NCBI RefSeq assembly: GCF_016863255.1
Contig: NZ_BOON01000028.1
Location: forward strand, 1 to 64,000
Source: Planosporangium mesophilum
Lineage (GTDB): Bacteria; Actinomycetota; Actinomycetes; Mycobacteriales; Micromonosporaceae
Direction: 5' to 3'
Length of the DNA: 64,000 nt
Below, piece after piece: positions 52,228-60,100 of this stretch. The notes under the pieces were generated by a model, which saw only the letters and a list, made by a program, of their open reading frames with translations, did no database searches and was not told the DNA's origin. The stretch's first letter is position 1; every line of letters starts with the position of its first letter. The position numbers and the translations under genes are program-made.

Positions 52228-53172
52228 TCAGTTCACGCCGGCCCAGGAGCGCAGCAGCCAGCCACCGATGGAGTCGACGGGACCCGATCCCGGACCGGCG
52301 GTGATGCGGTCGAGGATCTCGGCCCGGGTGAACCAGCGCGCCTCCTGCAGTTCCGTGCCGTCGGCGTCGATCCGCTCGTCGAGGGCGCGGGCGACGAACC
52401 CCACCATGAGGCCGGCCGGGAAGGGCCACCCCTGCGACCCCCGGTAGGTCACCTTTCCCACCGCGACCCCCGCCTCCTCGGCAAGCTCTCGCCGTACCGC
52501 GCCCTCCAGGCTCTCCCCGATCTCGACGAAGCCCGCCAGCAGCGAGAACCCGTCCGGACCGGCACCGCGATGGCGGGCGAGCAGACAGCGGGGCTCGGCA
52601 GCGGGGCTCTCCACCAGGACGATGACCGCCGGCTCGATACGGGGAAACAGCTCCCGGCCGCAGTCCGGGTTGACGCACAGCCGTACGTGGCCGGCGTCGA
52701 CGCTGTCGGTGGGCCCGCCGCACGAACCGCAGAACCGGGCATGCCGGTTCCAGTAGAGCAGGCCCCGCGCGTACGCCAGGGTCGCGGCGACCGGAGCCGG
52801 CAGCGCGGCAGTCAGGGTACGCAGGTCGGCGGCGCCGGTCGCGTCGCAGAGCCGCAGGGCCTCGGCCTCGTCGGGATGGTCCAGGTCGGCGGCGAAGACG
52901 GCGGTCGGACCGTCCATGCCCAGCAGGGCGACCTGTACCGCCGCCGTCGATGCGGCCTTCCCCACCGGACCGGTGAGCGTCACCGGTCCCCCGCCCGACG
53001 CCAGCAGGCAGCGGTCACGCCACAGTGGAATCACCCGCGAGTCGGGGCGGACCAGCTGGTCGGCGACCCACCCCGGATCACCGCGGCGGCCGGGCATCCG
53101 GTCGTGCGGTGTCGCGCTGTACGCCAAGCCCTCAAGAGCCGAGCCCTCAAGAGCCATGCCGTCGAACGTCAT
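52228..53172 (-). CDS. nudC: NAD+ diphosphatase / RNA decapping hydrolase NudC
   Basis: A 314-aa Nudix enzyme that splits NAD(H) to NMN and AMP and removes NAD caps from RNA. Zn ribbon FCGSCGG and CVNPDCG (about 147-170), Nudix box GFVEIGESLEGAVRRELAEE (about 217-236), and the NudC signature SQGWPFPAGLM; the third position is Gly where SQPWPFP is usual. The first 25 residues include a tandem ALEG repeat, so a later start is possible. It ends near the GPP34 stop (convergent). Confidence 0.93.
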   Translation of the reverse strand: MTFDGMALEGSALEGLAYSATPHDRMPGRRGDPGWVADQLVRPDSRVIPLWRDRCLLASGGGPVTLTGPVGKAASTAAVQVALLGMDGPTAVFAADLDHPDEAEALRLCDATGAADLRTLTAALPAPVAATLAYARGLLYWNRHARFCGSCGGPTDSVDAGHVRLCVNPDCGRELFPRIEPAVIVLVESPAAEPRCLLARHRGAGPDGFSLLAGFVEIGESLEGAVRRELAEEAGVAVGKVTYRGSQGWPFPAGLMVGFVARALDERIDADGTELQEARWFTRAEILDRITAGPGSGPVDSIGGWLLRSWAGVN

Positions 53173-53200
53173 GCCGCAGATCCTGCCCCACCCGCCGCCC

Positions 53201-53593
53201 CTATCGCTCCCCCGCTACGGCAGCGTCGGGGCCTTCCACGTTGACCGTGGGTGTCCCGGTGCCCGCGCGGGCGATGACCGCGGTGGCGACCTGCTGCGTC
53301 GGGTTCGACTCGCGGTGCACGACACCCGCCGGTACGTGGATGAAATCGCCCGGTCCGGCGTCGACCACCTCCTGGCCGCCCGTTCCGAACTCGAGTCGCA
53401 TCGCCCCGGACACGACGTACAGGCTGGTCTCGTGGTCGCCGTGGTGATGCCAGCCCGAGGTGGCGCCGGGCTCGGTGTGGACGAGCCCGGACCACAGCCC
53501 GGTCACGTCGATGGCGCGTTGGCGGCGCATCCCGGGGGTGGGATCGGCGTCGGCAAGCTCGCCTGCGGCAATGACCCGGACCGGCTCTGACAT
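53201..53593 (-). CDS. cupin domain protein
   Basis: A 130-aa single-domain cupin. Motif 1 is GWHHHGDHETSLYVVSG (His residues and Glu as metal ligands) and motif 2 is DFIHVPAGVVHRE. Activity is unknown; small cupins like this can be isomerases or dioxygenases. I chose ATG 53593 (MSEPVRVIAA); ATG 53617 is upstream in frame. It ends 28 nt before the nudC start, so they may be co-transcribed. Confidence 0.88.
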   Translation of the reverse strand: MSEPVRVIAAGELADADPTPGMRRQRAIDVTGLWSGLVHTEPGATSGWHHHGDHETSLYVVSGAMRLEFGTGGQEVVDAGPGDFIHVPAGVVHRESNPTQQVATAVIARAGTGTPTVNVEGPDAAVAGER

Positions 53594-53755
53594 GTCCCGA
53601 ATCTTCCCGGACGGCACTCATCGCGGCAAGTGACGTGTCGCGGTCGTTCGATCACCGGAAATCGATCTCGCGTTTCTCCGTCGCAGCTTGGTAACATGCC
53701 GCCGACCATGGCCGGAGTCCTCGCCGGGGGGAGCCCGAACCTACGGAGGCCTTTC

Positions 53756-54517
53756 GTGACCGACAACCAGATGAAGGGTCGCGCCAAAGTGGTGCTCAAC
53801 GGACTCACGACTCCCGAACTCGCAGCCGCCGAGGACCCTCTGGGTGCCCCGCCGACGAACCAGGCTCTGCACGTGCTGACCATGGCCCAGCGCACGGCCG
53901 AGGAGCATGTCCGCATCGCGCACCAGCAGGCGGACAAGATCCGCGCGGATGCGCTGGCGGCCGCGGAGCAGATCGCCCGGGACGCCGACACGCACGCGCA
54001 GAACGTCCGGCGCGAGGCGGAGACGGCGCTCGCCGAGGCCCGTGCCGCGGCCGAGCGGGCGATCCGGGAGGCCCAGACGCGGGTCGAGGAGGCGCAGCGG
54101 AACGCCGAAGGCATCACGGCGCAGGCGCGGGCCCAGGCGGAGGCTATCGCGGTCAACGCCGAGCAGAACGCCGAGGAGCTGCAGCAGCAGGCCCGGCGAC
54201 GCTACGACGACGTCGTGGGCAGCCTCGCCACCAGGCGCGAGGGGCTCCAGCAGCAGATCGAGGCCCTGGAGCGGTTCGACCGCGAGTACCGGGCGCGGCT
54301 GACCTCGTTCATGCAGAACCAGTTGCGGGCGCTCTGGGTCGACCAGCCGCAGGTGACCGGCGAGCTCGACGAACCTGACGCCGAACTGCCGGCCGAGCCG
54401 GTACCGGCGGAGCAGCCGGAGCCCGGGACGCCGAGCGGGTTCGTACCGGCACCGCGGCGGCGTCGGGCGGAACACTCAGCCGAGCCCGAACATGAGCCGG
54501 TGCCGGCCGACGCCTGA
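53756..54517 (+). CDS. DivIVA-like coiled-coil protein
   Basis: A 253-aa cytoplasmic protein dominated by a long coiled coil (about 45-190: heptads of Ala, Glu, Arg and Gln such as RREAETALAEARAAAERAIR), then LATRREGLQQQIEALERFDREYRARL and an acidic Pro-rich tail. Such proteins in actinomycetes belong to the DivIVA/FilP/Scy world of polar growth and division scaffolds. The DivIVA N-terminal membrane motif is not evident. GTG 53756 is set by ACGGAGG 6-8 nt upstream; the earlier open frame is ignored. Confidence 0.75.
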   Translation: MTDNQMKGRAKVVLNGLTTPELAAAEDPLGAPPTNQALHVLTMAQRTAEEHVRIAHQQADKIRADALAAAEQIARDADTHAQNVRREAETALAEARAAAERAIREAQTRVEEAQRNAEGITAQARAQAEAIAVNAEQNAEELQQQARRRYDDVVGSLATRREGLQQQIEALERFDREYRARLTSFMQNQLRALWVDQPQVTGELDEPDAELPAEPVPAEQPEPGTPSGFVPAPRRRRAEHSAEPEHEPVPADA

Positions 54518-54561
54518 GCGGATGGAGCGATCGTCCTCGGTGGGCGCCCGCCTCGTCGGCT

Positions 54562-54586
54562 GGGCCGGCCTGACCGGAGCCGGCCC
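54562..54586. terminator. hairpin between convergent genes
   Basis: GGGCCGGC and GCCGGCCC form an 8-bp stem with a 9-nt loop, between the coiled-coil gene and the S15 peptidase gene; its last base touches the peptidase stop codon. Confidence 0.6.
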
Positions 54587-56439
54587 TAACCGGCGAGCGG
54601 CAACACGACGTTACTGAGGCCGAGCTCGGTCGTGACCGTCGTGCCGGCCCGGTACCGCAGCGTGAAGTCGCGGTCGGTGGAGACGAGCACCAGCCCGAGC
54701 CGGTGACCCGGCGCGAACACATGGTCCTGCGGCTGCAGTTGCCAGCTGAACGTGTACGCGCGTCCCGGCTCGATCGGCTCGGTGCGGTCGGCGGAGTGCC
54801 GGTTCCGCACGTCGAGCCATCCCCGGCTGACGATCTGGTACGGGGTCTGCGCCGTGACGTACTCCCGACGCGCGAAGCATCCCGGGTCCTCCGGCACCCC
54901 CGGCGCCACACAGTCCACATCGGTCAGTCGGCGCAGCCCGGTGAACCGCATGCCCGGGCCGTAGTCGATCAGCAGCGCGGTCAGGTACGGCGAGGCGCCG
55001 TCCAGCGACGCCCGGACGGTGACCCGGGGCGTACCGGAGAGGCGTACGGTCCGGTCGAGCGGCGCGGTGAGGTACGCCAACCGGTTGGGGTCGGCGGCCA
55101 GTTCGTTGTCGGTCAGCTGCTCCGCGGTCTGGGCCGGGTCGTCGGTGAAGGTCTGCCTGCCGCCGCCGAGCGCGGGCCACTGAGTCAGCGTGCCGGGGCG
55201 CTGGTCGGCCGCCGGCCCGAAGAACATCGGCACCGGTCGGGTACCCGGCACCGGCCAGGACCGGTGGGTGCTCCACTGACCCGGCGCGGTCTCCACGTCG
55301 GCCATCGGCTCCTGCATGATCCCGTTATCGATGCGGTACAGCCAGTGGTCGAACCACTTGTGCAGGGTCTCCAGCCAGACGGTCCGCCGTACGTTGAACG
55401 GGTCCGTGTGGTCGGCCTGGTGCAGCCAGATCTTGCGCGGCACGCCGCGCGCGGCGAGGGCGTCCCACCACTGGCCGAACTGCCGGGTCTTGACGTTCCA
55501 GTCGTTGAGCCCGTGCACGACCAGGACGCTGGCCCGTACCTTGTCGACGTCGCGCAGGTAGTCGCGGTCCCGCCAGAACCGGCTGTAGTCACCGGTCTCC
55601 CGGTCCTGGTCGCGCTCGAGTGACGCCATGACATCGGCGCACGCCTCCGGGCTGCGCCGGGTCAGCACCGCCTTGGCGAGCACGTCGGTGTCCTCGCCCT
55701 GAAACGTCCCGGGTGCGACCACACCCCCGTCGGAGCGGTAGTAGTCATACCAACTGGAGATCGACGCGATGGGCACGATGGTCTCCAGGCCCTTCACGCC
55801 GGTGCTCGCCACGGCGTTGGCGAGGGTGCCGTTGTACGAGACGCCGATCATCCCGACCCGCCCGGTCGACCACTGCGCCCGCGCCGGCTGGCCGGCCGGG
55901 TCGAAGCCGGCCGCCCGCCCGTTGAGCCAGTCGACGACGGCCTTCATCCCCTGCGTCTCGTTCGGGGCGCCGGAGGTGGGGCAGCCGTCCGAACCGCCGG
56001 TGCCGAGGCTGTCGGCGAAGACGACGGCGTACCCGAGGGGCACGAAGTAGTTGTCGAGGTACCCGGCGAAGACGAGGCTCGGGTCGATCCGGGATCCCGG
56101 TGGTGCGGCCGCGCTGCGCACCGCCGCGCCCCGGTCGATGTCGTCATGGTTGGGCACGTCGTTGAGTCCGGCGTAGTACGGGCTCGGCTGGAAGATCACG
56201 GGCACCTTCAGCCCCTGCGCCGTCGCGCGCGGGCGGATGACGCGCACCTCCACGCGGTCGCGGCGGCCGTCACGGTCACTGTCCACCGTGGTCTCCACCA
56301 GGACCCGTTCGCGGATGGCGGCGCCGTAGTCATGGACGGGTTCCGTGCCCGTGGGCGCCGTGGGAGCGGCCGCAGCCGGCAACGGCGTGGCCAGCGTCCC
56401 GACGAGTGCCACCAGGAAGACCATTCGGTTCACTCGCAT
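54586..56439 (-). CDS. secreted X-Pro dipeptidyl-peptidase (S15/CocE family)
   Basis: A 617-aa exported serine hydrolase. Signal peptide (MVFLVALVGTLATPLPAAAA), alpha/beta hydrolase domain with nucleophile Ser in IGVSYNGTLA, acid Asp in VHGLNDWNVK and His in QADHTDPFN, then the C-terminal galactose-binding-like domain of the S15/CocE group (LSGTPRVTVRASLDG... LGLVLVSTDRDF). It removes X-Pro dipeptides from peptides outside the cell, possibly feeding peptide importers such as the ABC system at 18.6-24.4 kb. ATG 56439 follows GGGGAGG. Confidence 0.92.
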   Translation of the reverse strand: MRVNRMVFLVALVGTLATPLPAAAAPTAPTGTEPVHDYGAAIRERVLVETTVDSDRDGRRDRVEVRVIRPRATAQGLKVPVIFQPSPYYAGLNDVPNHDDIDRGAAVRSAAAPPGSRIDPSLVFAGYLDNYFVPLGYAVVFADSLGTGGSDGCPTSGAPNETQGMKAVVDWLNGRAAGFDPAGQPARAQWSTGRVGMIGVSYNGTLANAVASTGVKGLETIVPIASISSWYDYYRSDGGVVAPGTFQGEDTDVLAKAVLTRRSPEACADVMASLERDQDRETGDYSRFWRDRDYLRDVDKVRASVLVVHGLNDWNVKTRQFGQWWDALAARGVPRKIWLHQADHTDPFNVRRTVWLETLHKWFDHWLYRIDNGIMQEPMADVETAPGQWSTHRSWPVPGTRPVPMFFGPAADQRPGTLTQWPALGGGRQTFTDDPAQTAEQLTDNELAADPNRLAYLTAPLDRTVRLSGTPRVTVRASLDGASPYLTALLIDYGPGMRFTGLRRLTDVDCVAPGVPEDPGCFARREYVTAQTPYQIVSRGWLDVRNRHSADRTEPIEPGRAYTFSWQLQPQDHVFAPGHRLGLVLVSTDRDFTLRYRAGTTVTTELGLSNVVLPLAG

Positions 56440-56619
56440 GCCAGCGCCTCCCCGTGCCGTATGTCGCGCCAGTCTAGGCGCTGCGGCACCCCGGTGACCG
56501 TCCCCAGTCGACATCGAGGGCGGCCGATAGGGCGGGGACGCCATCGGTCACGATTCAGGCATACTGTCACGGCGCCGGCGCACGGCAGTACCGTTTGACG
56601 AGAGGTCCCGCCACCGACG

Positions 56620-57252
56620 ATGACCACACCTACCCAACCGGAGCCGCGCGCCGCTCCCGCCCCGGCCGGCCGGGTGACCAGGCTGGCCCGCGCGATCACG
56701 GAGGTCTTCGCACCCGCGGTGCTGGCCACGGCCATGCCGGTGATCCTCGGGGTCGCCACGGTCGGCTCGGTCCTCGCGGGCCTCGGCTGGGCGCTGCTCG
56801 CCGTCGTGTTCTCCGCCGCGATCCCGTACGGGATCATCCGGCTGATGATGCGCCGGGGGGCGGTGCACGGTGACCACCACATCGGCGACCGCACCCAGCG
56901 GAAGGTGCCGCTGCTGCTGAGCCTCGTCTCGGTGGTGCTCGGCCTGGCGCTGTTGAGCGTCCTCGGCGCCCCGCGCCCCGTGGTCGCCATGGTGGTCGTC
57001 ATGCTCGCCGTGCTCGCCGTCGTGACGGTCGCGAACCTGTACTGGAAGCTGTCGGCGCACGCCGCCGTGGCGGGTGCGTCCGTTGCCGTCCTCACGGTCG
57101 TGTTCGGTTCCTGGCTCCTGGTCGGCGCGGTGCTGGTCGCCGCGATCGGCTGGTCGCGGGTACGGCTACGGGACCACACCTGGCCCCAGGTCTGCGCGGG
57201 CGCGTTGGCGGGTACGGTCGTCGGCGCGGCGGTCTACCTCGCGGTCCAGTAG
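56620..57252 (+). CDS. PAP2-like membrane protein
   Basis: A 210-aa integral membrane protein with about five helices. KLSAHAAVAGASVAVL and GWSRVRLRDHTWPQVCAGALAG follow the order of PAP2 phosphatase motifs 2 and 3 (S-x-H... SRxxxxxH), though motif 1 is weak. Lipid phosphate phosphatase activity is therefore possible but unproven. GAGAGG lies about 13 nt before the ATG. Confidence 0.75.
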   Translation: MTTPTQPEPRAAPAPAGRVTRLARAITEVFAPAVLATAMPVILGVATVGSVLAGLGWALLAVVFSAAIPYGIIRLMMRRGAVHGDHHIGDRTQRKVPLLLSLVSVVLGLALLSVLGAPRPVVAMVVVMLAVLAVVTVANLYWKLSAHAAVAGASVAVLTVVFGSWLLVGAVLVAAIGWSRVRLRDHTWPQVCAGALAGTVVGAAVYLAVQ

Positions 57253-57260
57253 CGCCCGTC

Positions 57261-57266
57261 TATGCT
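57261..57266 (+). promoter_or_regulatory. -10 TATGCT for the nitrile hydratase set
   Basis: TATGCT with 7 nt to GTG 57274, suggesting a leaderless transcript of the three-gene set. Confidence 0.45.
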
Positions 57267-57273
57267 GCTGGTC

Positions 57274-57534
57274 GTGAGCCGAGTCAATGACGTCGGCGGG
57301 CAGACGGGATTCGGCGACTTCACGGTCGAACCCGACGAGCCGCCGTTCCACGCGGACTGGGAGGCCCGGGTCTACGCCCTCAACGCGGCTATGCTGCGCC
57401 GCGGGGTGTACAACCTCGACCAGTTCCGCGACGCCATCGAGCGGATGCCGCCGGCGGACTACCTCGCCGCCGGCTACTACGAGCGGTGGCTGACCGCGAT
57501 CGAGACCCTGACCAGCGGGCATGACGATGGCTGA
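57274..57534 (+). CDS. nitrile hydratase beta chain, N-terminal-domain subunit
   Basis: An 86-aa protein corresponding to only the N-terminal half of a nitrile hydratase beta subunit: VNDVGGQTGFGDF, then PPFHADWEARVYALNAAM and FRDAIERMPPADYLAAGYYERW. In usual nitrile hydratases this is fused to a C-terminal barrel; here that part is the next gene, overlapping by 14 nt. Thiocyanate hydrolase has the same split (scnB-scnA) followed by the metal subunit. GTG 57274 gives the normal VSRVNDVGG start. Confidence 0.87.
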   Translation: MSRVNDVGGQTGFGDFTVEPDEPPFHADWEARVYALNAAMLRRGVYNLDQFRDAIERMPPADYLAAGYYERWLTAIETLTSGHDDG

Positions 57535-57835
57535 CCCGGCCACGCGGTTCGCGGCGGGTGACCGGGTACGCGCCCTCAGCGTCGACCCGTCGCACCACAC
57601 CCGCCTGCCCCGGTACGTTCGCGGCCAGGTCGGTGAGGTCCTTGACGTGCAGGGCGTCTGGCCGCTCGCGGACGACCGCGCCCAGGGCCGGCCCGACCCG
57701 AGGTCGGAGCCGGTGTACACGGTTCGCTTCGCCGCCCACGACCTGTGGGGCGAGGGCTCCCACTGGGTGACCGTGGCGCTGTGGCAGTCGTACCTGGAAC
57801 CCGTCGGCACACAGGAGCGCCCGGAGGAGCAATGA
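57521..57835 (+). CDS. nitrile hydratase beta chain, C-terminal-domain subunit
   Basis: A 104-aa SH3-like barrel domain: RFAAGDRVRALSVDPSHHTR, LPRYVRGQVGEV, VYTVRFAAHDLWGEGSHWVTV and LWQSYLEPV, as in the C-terminal half of nitrile hydratase beta subunits (thiocyanate hydrolase alpha chain). It starts within the previous gene and its stop overlaps the alpha-subunit ATG (ATGA), so all three are translationally coupled. Confidence 0.88.
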   Translation: MTMADPATRFAAGDRVRALSVDPSHHTRLPRYVRGQVGEVLDVQGVWPLADDRAQGRPDPRSEPVYTVRFAAHDLWGEGSHWVTVALWQSYLEPVGTQERPEEQ

Positions 57836-58422
57836 CCGCACATCACCCCACCTCGCACACCGCGGCGCGGGTACGCCGACTCGAGGAACGGCTGATCGCG
57901 GCCGGGCTGACCGACGACGCCGAACTCGACGGCATCATCACCCGGTTCCTCGCCGGGGCGAGCCCACTCAACGGCGCCCGGATCGTGGCGCGCGCCTGGG
58001 TCGACGACGACTTCCGGGCCCGGCTGCTGACCGACGCCAACTCGGCCATCGCCGACGTGGGCCTGTCGATGCGCAGCGGCCTGCAGGAGCAGCGGCTGAC
58101 CGTGGTGGCGAACACCGAGACGACGCACAACGTCGTGGTCTGCACGCTGTGCTCCTGCTACCCGATCGGCCTGCTCGGCCCGTCGCCGTCCTGGTACAAG
58201 AGCGAGGCGTACCGGTCCCGGGTGGTCCGCGACCCCCGCGGGGTGCTCGCCGAGTTCGGCCTGCACCTGCCGGAGGAGACCACGATCGTGGTCCACGACG
58301 CGAGCGCGGAGAGCCGGTACATGGTTCTCCCCCGCCGGCCGGCCGGCACCGACGGGCGCACCGAGGACGAGTTGGCCGCCCTGGTCAGCCGGGAGGGTCT
58401 CATCGGCACCGCCCTCGTCTGA
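57832..58422 (+). CDS. nitrile hydratase alpha / thiocyanate hydrolase gamma-type subunit
   Basis: A 196-aa metal-binding subunit. The claw motif VCTLCSCYP supplies Cys104, Cys107 and Cys109; Thr in CTLC marks the cobalt type (iron enzymes have Ser). SPSWYKSEAYRSRVVRDPRGVLAEFG follows as in the family. It hydrates nitriles to amides, or hydrolyses thiocyanate if the set is an SCNase. No separate activator (P47K/NhlE-type) gene is next to it, and no amidase is seen, so the physiological substrate is open. Confidence 0.9.
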   Translation: MTAHHPTSHTAARVRRLEERLIAAGLTDDAELDGIITRFLAGASPLNGARIVARAWVDDDFRARLLTDANSAIADVGLSMRSGLQEQRLTVVANTETTHNVVVCTLCSCYPIGLLGPSPSWYKSEAYRSRVVRDPRGVLAEFGLHLPEETTIVVHDASAESRYMVLPRRPAGTDGRTEDELAALVSREGLIGTALV

Positions 58423-58451
58423 GTCAACGGCCGGGAGCCTGGGCGCTGCGG

Positions 58452-59162
58452 TCAGGCGCCGAGCTGGCCTGCGAGGTCGCCGAGGTCGGTGGCGACCACG
58501 TCGACCGGCCGCGCCGGACGCAGGTCGGTGGTCTGGCCGGCGCCGTGCTCTGTCGGGCGGGGCACGAAGGCCGTCCGCAGCCCACACGCGGCGGCCGCGA
58601 CCAGATCGACGTTGTGCGCCGCGACCATCATGACCTGCGACGGGACCAGGCCGAGCGCCTCGACGCCCCGCAGGTACACCTCGGGCTGCGGCTTGTAGGC
58701 GCGTGCGAGCTCCGCGCCGAGGATCGCGTCCCAGCGCAGGCCGGCCCGCTTCGACAGGTTCACCATCAGCGCGATGTGCCCGTTGGAGTTCGGCGCGACG
58801 ACGAAGCGCTGCCCGAGCCGGTGCAGCCCCGCGACCGTGTCCGGCCAGGGGTCCAGCCGATGCCAGGCGAGCGTGAAGTCGGCCCGGTCGGACTCGGGTA
58901 CGCCTTGGAGCCCGGCGTCGGCGAGCACGCGGTCGAGCGCCTCGCGGTGCAGGACGTCGAGGGTCACCCAGGGCCGGGCGCCACTGCGGACGGTCTCCAT
59001 CTGCGGCTGGTACAGCGCCCGCCAGGCGTCCGCCACGGCGGCCCAGTCGACCGTACCGAGGCCCAGGCGGCGTCCGAGCGCCTCGCCTTCCCGGATGATG
59101 CTGGACCGCCAGTCGACGCAGGTACCGAACACGTCGAACAGCAGCGCGCGCGGTGGCTCCAT
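58452..59162 (-). CDS. haloacid dehalogenase, type II
   Basis: A 236-aa HAD-superfamily L-2-haloacid dehalogenase-like protein. Nucleophile Asp in LLFDVFGTCVDWR; Ser/Asn site VVAPNSNGHIALMV; Lys in LARAYKPQPEVYLRG; and MMVAAHNVDLVAAAACG as the acidic-metal loop counterpart, where type II enzymes have such a sequence. It converts 2-haloacids to hydroxyacids or acts on another small acid. It follows the 58-aa ORF by nine nt and converges on the nitrile hydratase set. Confidence 0.88.
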   Translation of the reverse strand: MEPPRALLFDVFGTCVDWRSSIIREGEALGRRLGLGTVDWAAVADAWRALYQPQMETVRSGARPWVTLDVLHREALDRVLADAGLQGVPESDRADFTLAWHRLDPWPDTVAGLHRLGQRFVVAPNSNGHIALMVNLSKRAGLRWDAILGAELARAYKPQPEVYLRGVEALGLVPSQVMMVAAHNVDLVAAAACGLRTAFVPRPTEHGAGQTTDLRPARPVDVVATDLGDLAGQLGA

Positions 59163-59171
59163 GGCTCTCGG

Positions 59172-59348
59172 CTAGGCCGGACGCCCGGCCACGGAGCGCT
59201 CGAAGGTGGGTGCAGGGTCGCCCGGCTTGAAGGCCCGCGCCATGATCACGGTTGGCCGGATGACCAGGACGACCCGCACGTCGGGTGGTACCGTCGCCTG
59301 CTCGTCCACGATCGCCCTCCGGTTGGGTAGGGATCCGTCGACTGACAT
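59172..59348 (-). CDS. 58-aa small protein
   Basis: A small ORF starting MSVDGSLPNRRAIVDEQATV with a VVLVIRPTVIMARAF core, ending nine nt before the dehalogenase start. AGGGGGCAAG precedes the ATG. No family is recognised. Coupling with the dehalogenase gene and a plausible ribosome-binding site support it, but homologues would be needed for certainty. Confidence 0.4.
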   Translation of the reverse strand: MSVDGSLPNRRAIVDEQATVPPDVRVVLVIRPTVIMARAFKPGDPAPTFERSVAGRPA

Positions 59349-59375
59349 CTTGCCCCCTGCCCCGCGTCCGGAACG

Positions 59376-59999
59376 TCAGCCGCGCGGGCCGAGCAGGGCG
59401 ATCGACGCCTGGACTGCGACCTCGGTGACGTCGCTGATCTGTCCGCCGTCCTCGACGGTGGTCGCGATCAGCTCCCGCAGCCCACCCAGCAGCAGGACCG
59501 TGAGCTGCCGGGACACCGGGCCGGCGCCGGCGGCGCGCCACTCCTCGGTGTCGCACAGCGTCTGGATCATGACGATGAACGCCTCCATCATGTCGCGCTG
59601 CAGCCGGCGCGCCGGTGCGCCGAGGGCCGGCACGTCACGGATCCAGCTCAACGTGATGGCCGGCGCGGACTCCGCGCTGGCGATCCAGGCCTCGACCGCC
59701 TGCCGCACCTGGCTCGCCCAGGGTGCGCCGGGATCGACGGCGGCGGAGATCTGACGCACCGTCTCGGCGTTGGAGTCGGTGAGCAGCGTGACGAAGCACG
59801 CCTCCTTGTCGGAGAAGTGCTCGTAGAAGGTCCGCCGTGAGGTACGTGCGCGGCGCACGATCTCGGCGACCGTGGTGTTGCGGTAGCCGACCTCCACGAT
59901 CGACCCGGCCAGACCGTCGAGCAGCCGCTGGCGGAACGCGCCGACATCGTCAGAGGTGCCCGCCGCGAGGCGGGTTCGTGCGCTCGCCACCGTGGTCAC
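59376..59999 (-). CDS. TetR-family regulator of the P450 operon
   Basis: A 207-aa TetR repressor: HTH VGYRNTTVAEIVRRARTSRRTFYEHFSDKEACF and a helical effector domain. GTG 59999 is preceded by AGGAAGAAAGG. It is divergent from the P450 operon with two perfect palindromes between the starts, so it almost certainly represses that operon and itself, with release by a hydrophobic substrate (an inference from the target enzymes). Confidence 0.92.
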   Translation of the reverse strand: MTTVASARTRLAAGTSDDVGAFRQRLLDGLAGSIVEVGYRNTTVAEIVRRARTSRRTFYEHFSDKEACFVTLLTDSNAETVRQISAAVDPGAPWASQVRQAVEAWIASAESAPAITLSWIRDVPALGAPARRLQRDMMEAFIVMIQTLCDTEEWRAAGAGPVSRQLTVLLLGGLRELIATTVEDGGQISDVTEVAVQASIALLGPRG

Positions 60000-60036
60000 G
60001 CTATACCTTTCTTCCTCCAGTGAAGCCCTTGAATGG

Positions 60037-60058
60037 CACGGTACGCCAGCGTACCGTG
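60037..60058. promoter_or_regulatory. TetR operator A, 22-bp perfect palindrome
   Basis: CACGGTACGC, CA, GCGTACCGTG. Shares the core GGTACG-N4-CGTACC with operator B; centres are 23 bp apart, about two helical turns. Confidence 0.8.
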
Positions 60059-60060
60059 CG

Positions 60061-60080
60061 GTGGTACGTTCACGTACCAC
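60061..60080. promoter_or_regulatory. TetR operator B, 20-bp perfect palindrome
   Basis: GTGGTACGT, TC, ACGTACCAC, ending 20 bp before the P450 ATG. Two adjacent sites suggest cooperative binding of two dimers. Confidence 0.8.
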
Positions 60081-60100
60081 ACCGGGAAGGTGCTGGATCA

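Noticed and set aside
57166-59556. 796-codon minus-strand frame across the nitrile hydratase set and dehalogenase
   Set aside because: Overlaps four recognisable genes in other frames and has no domain features.
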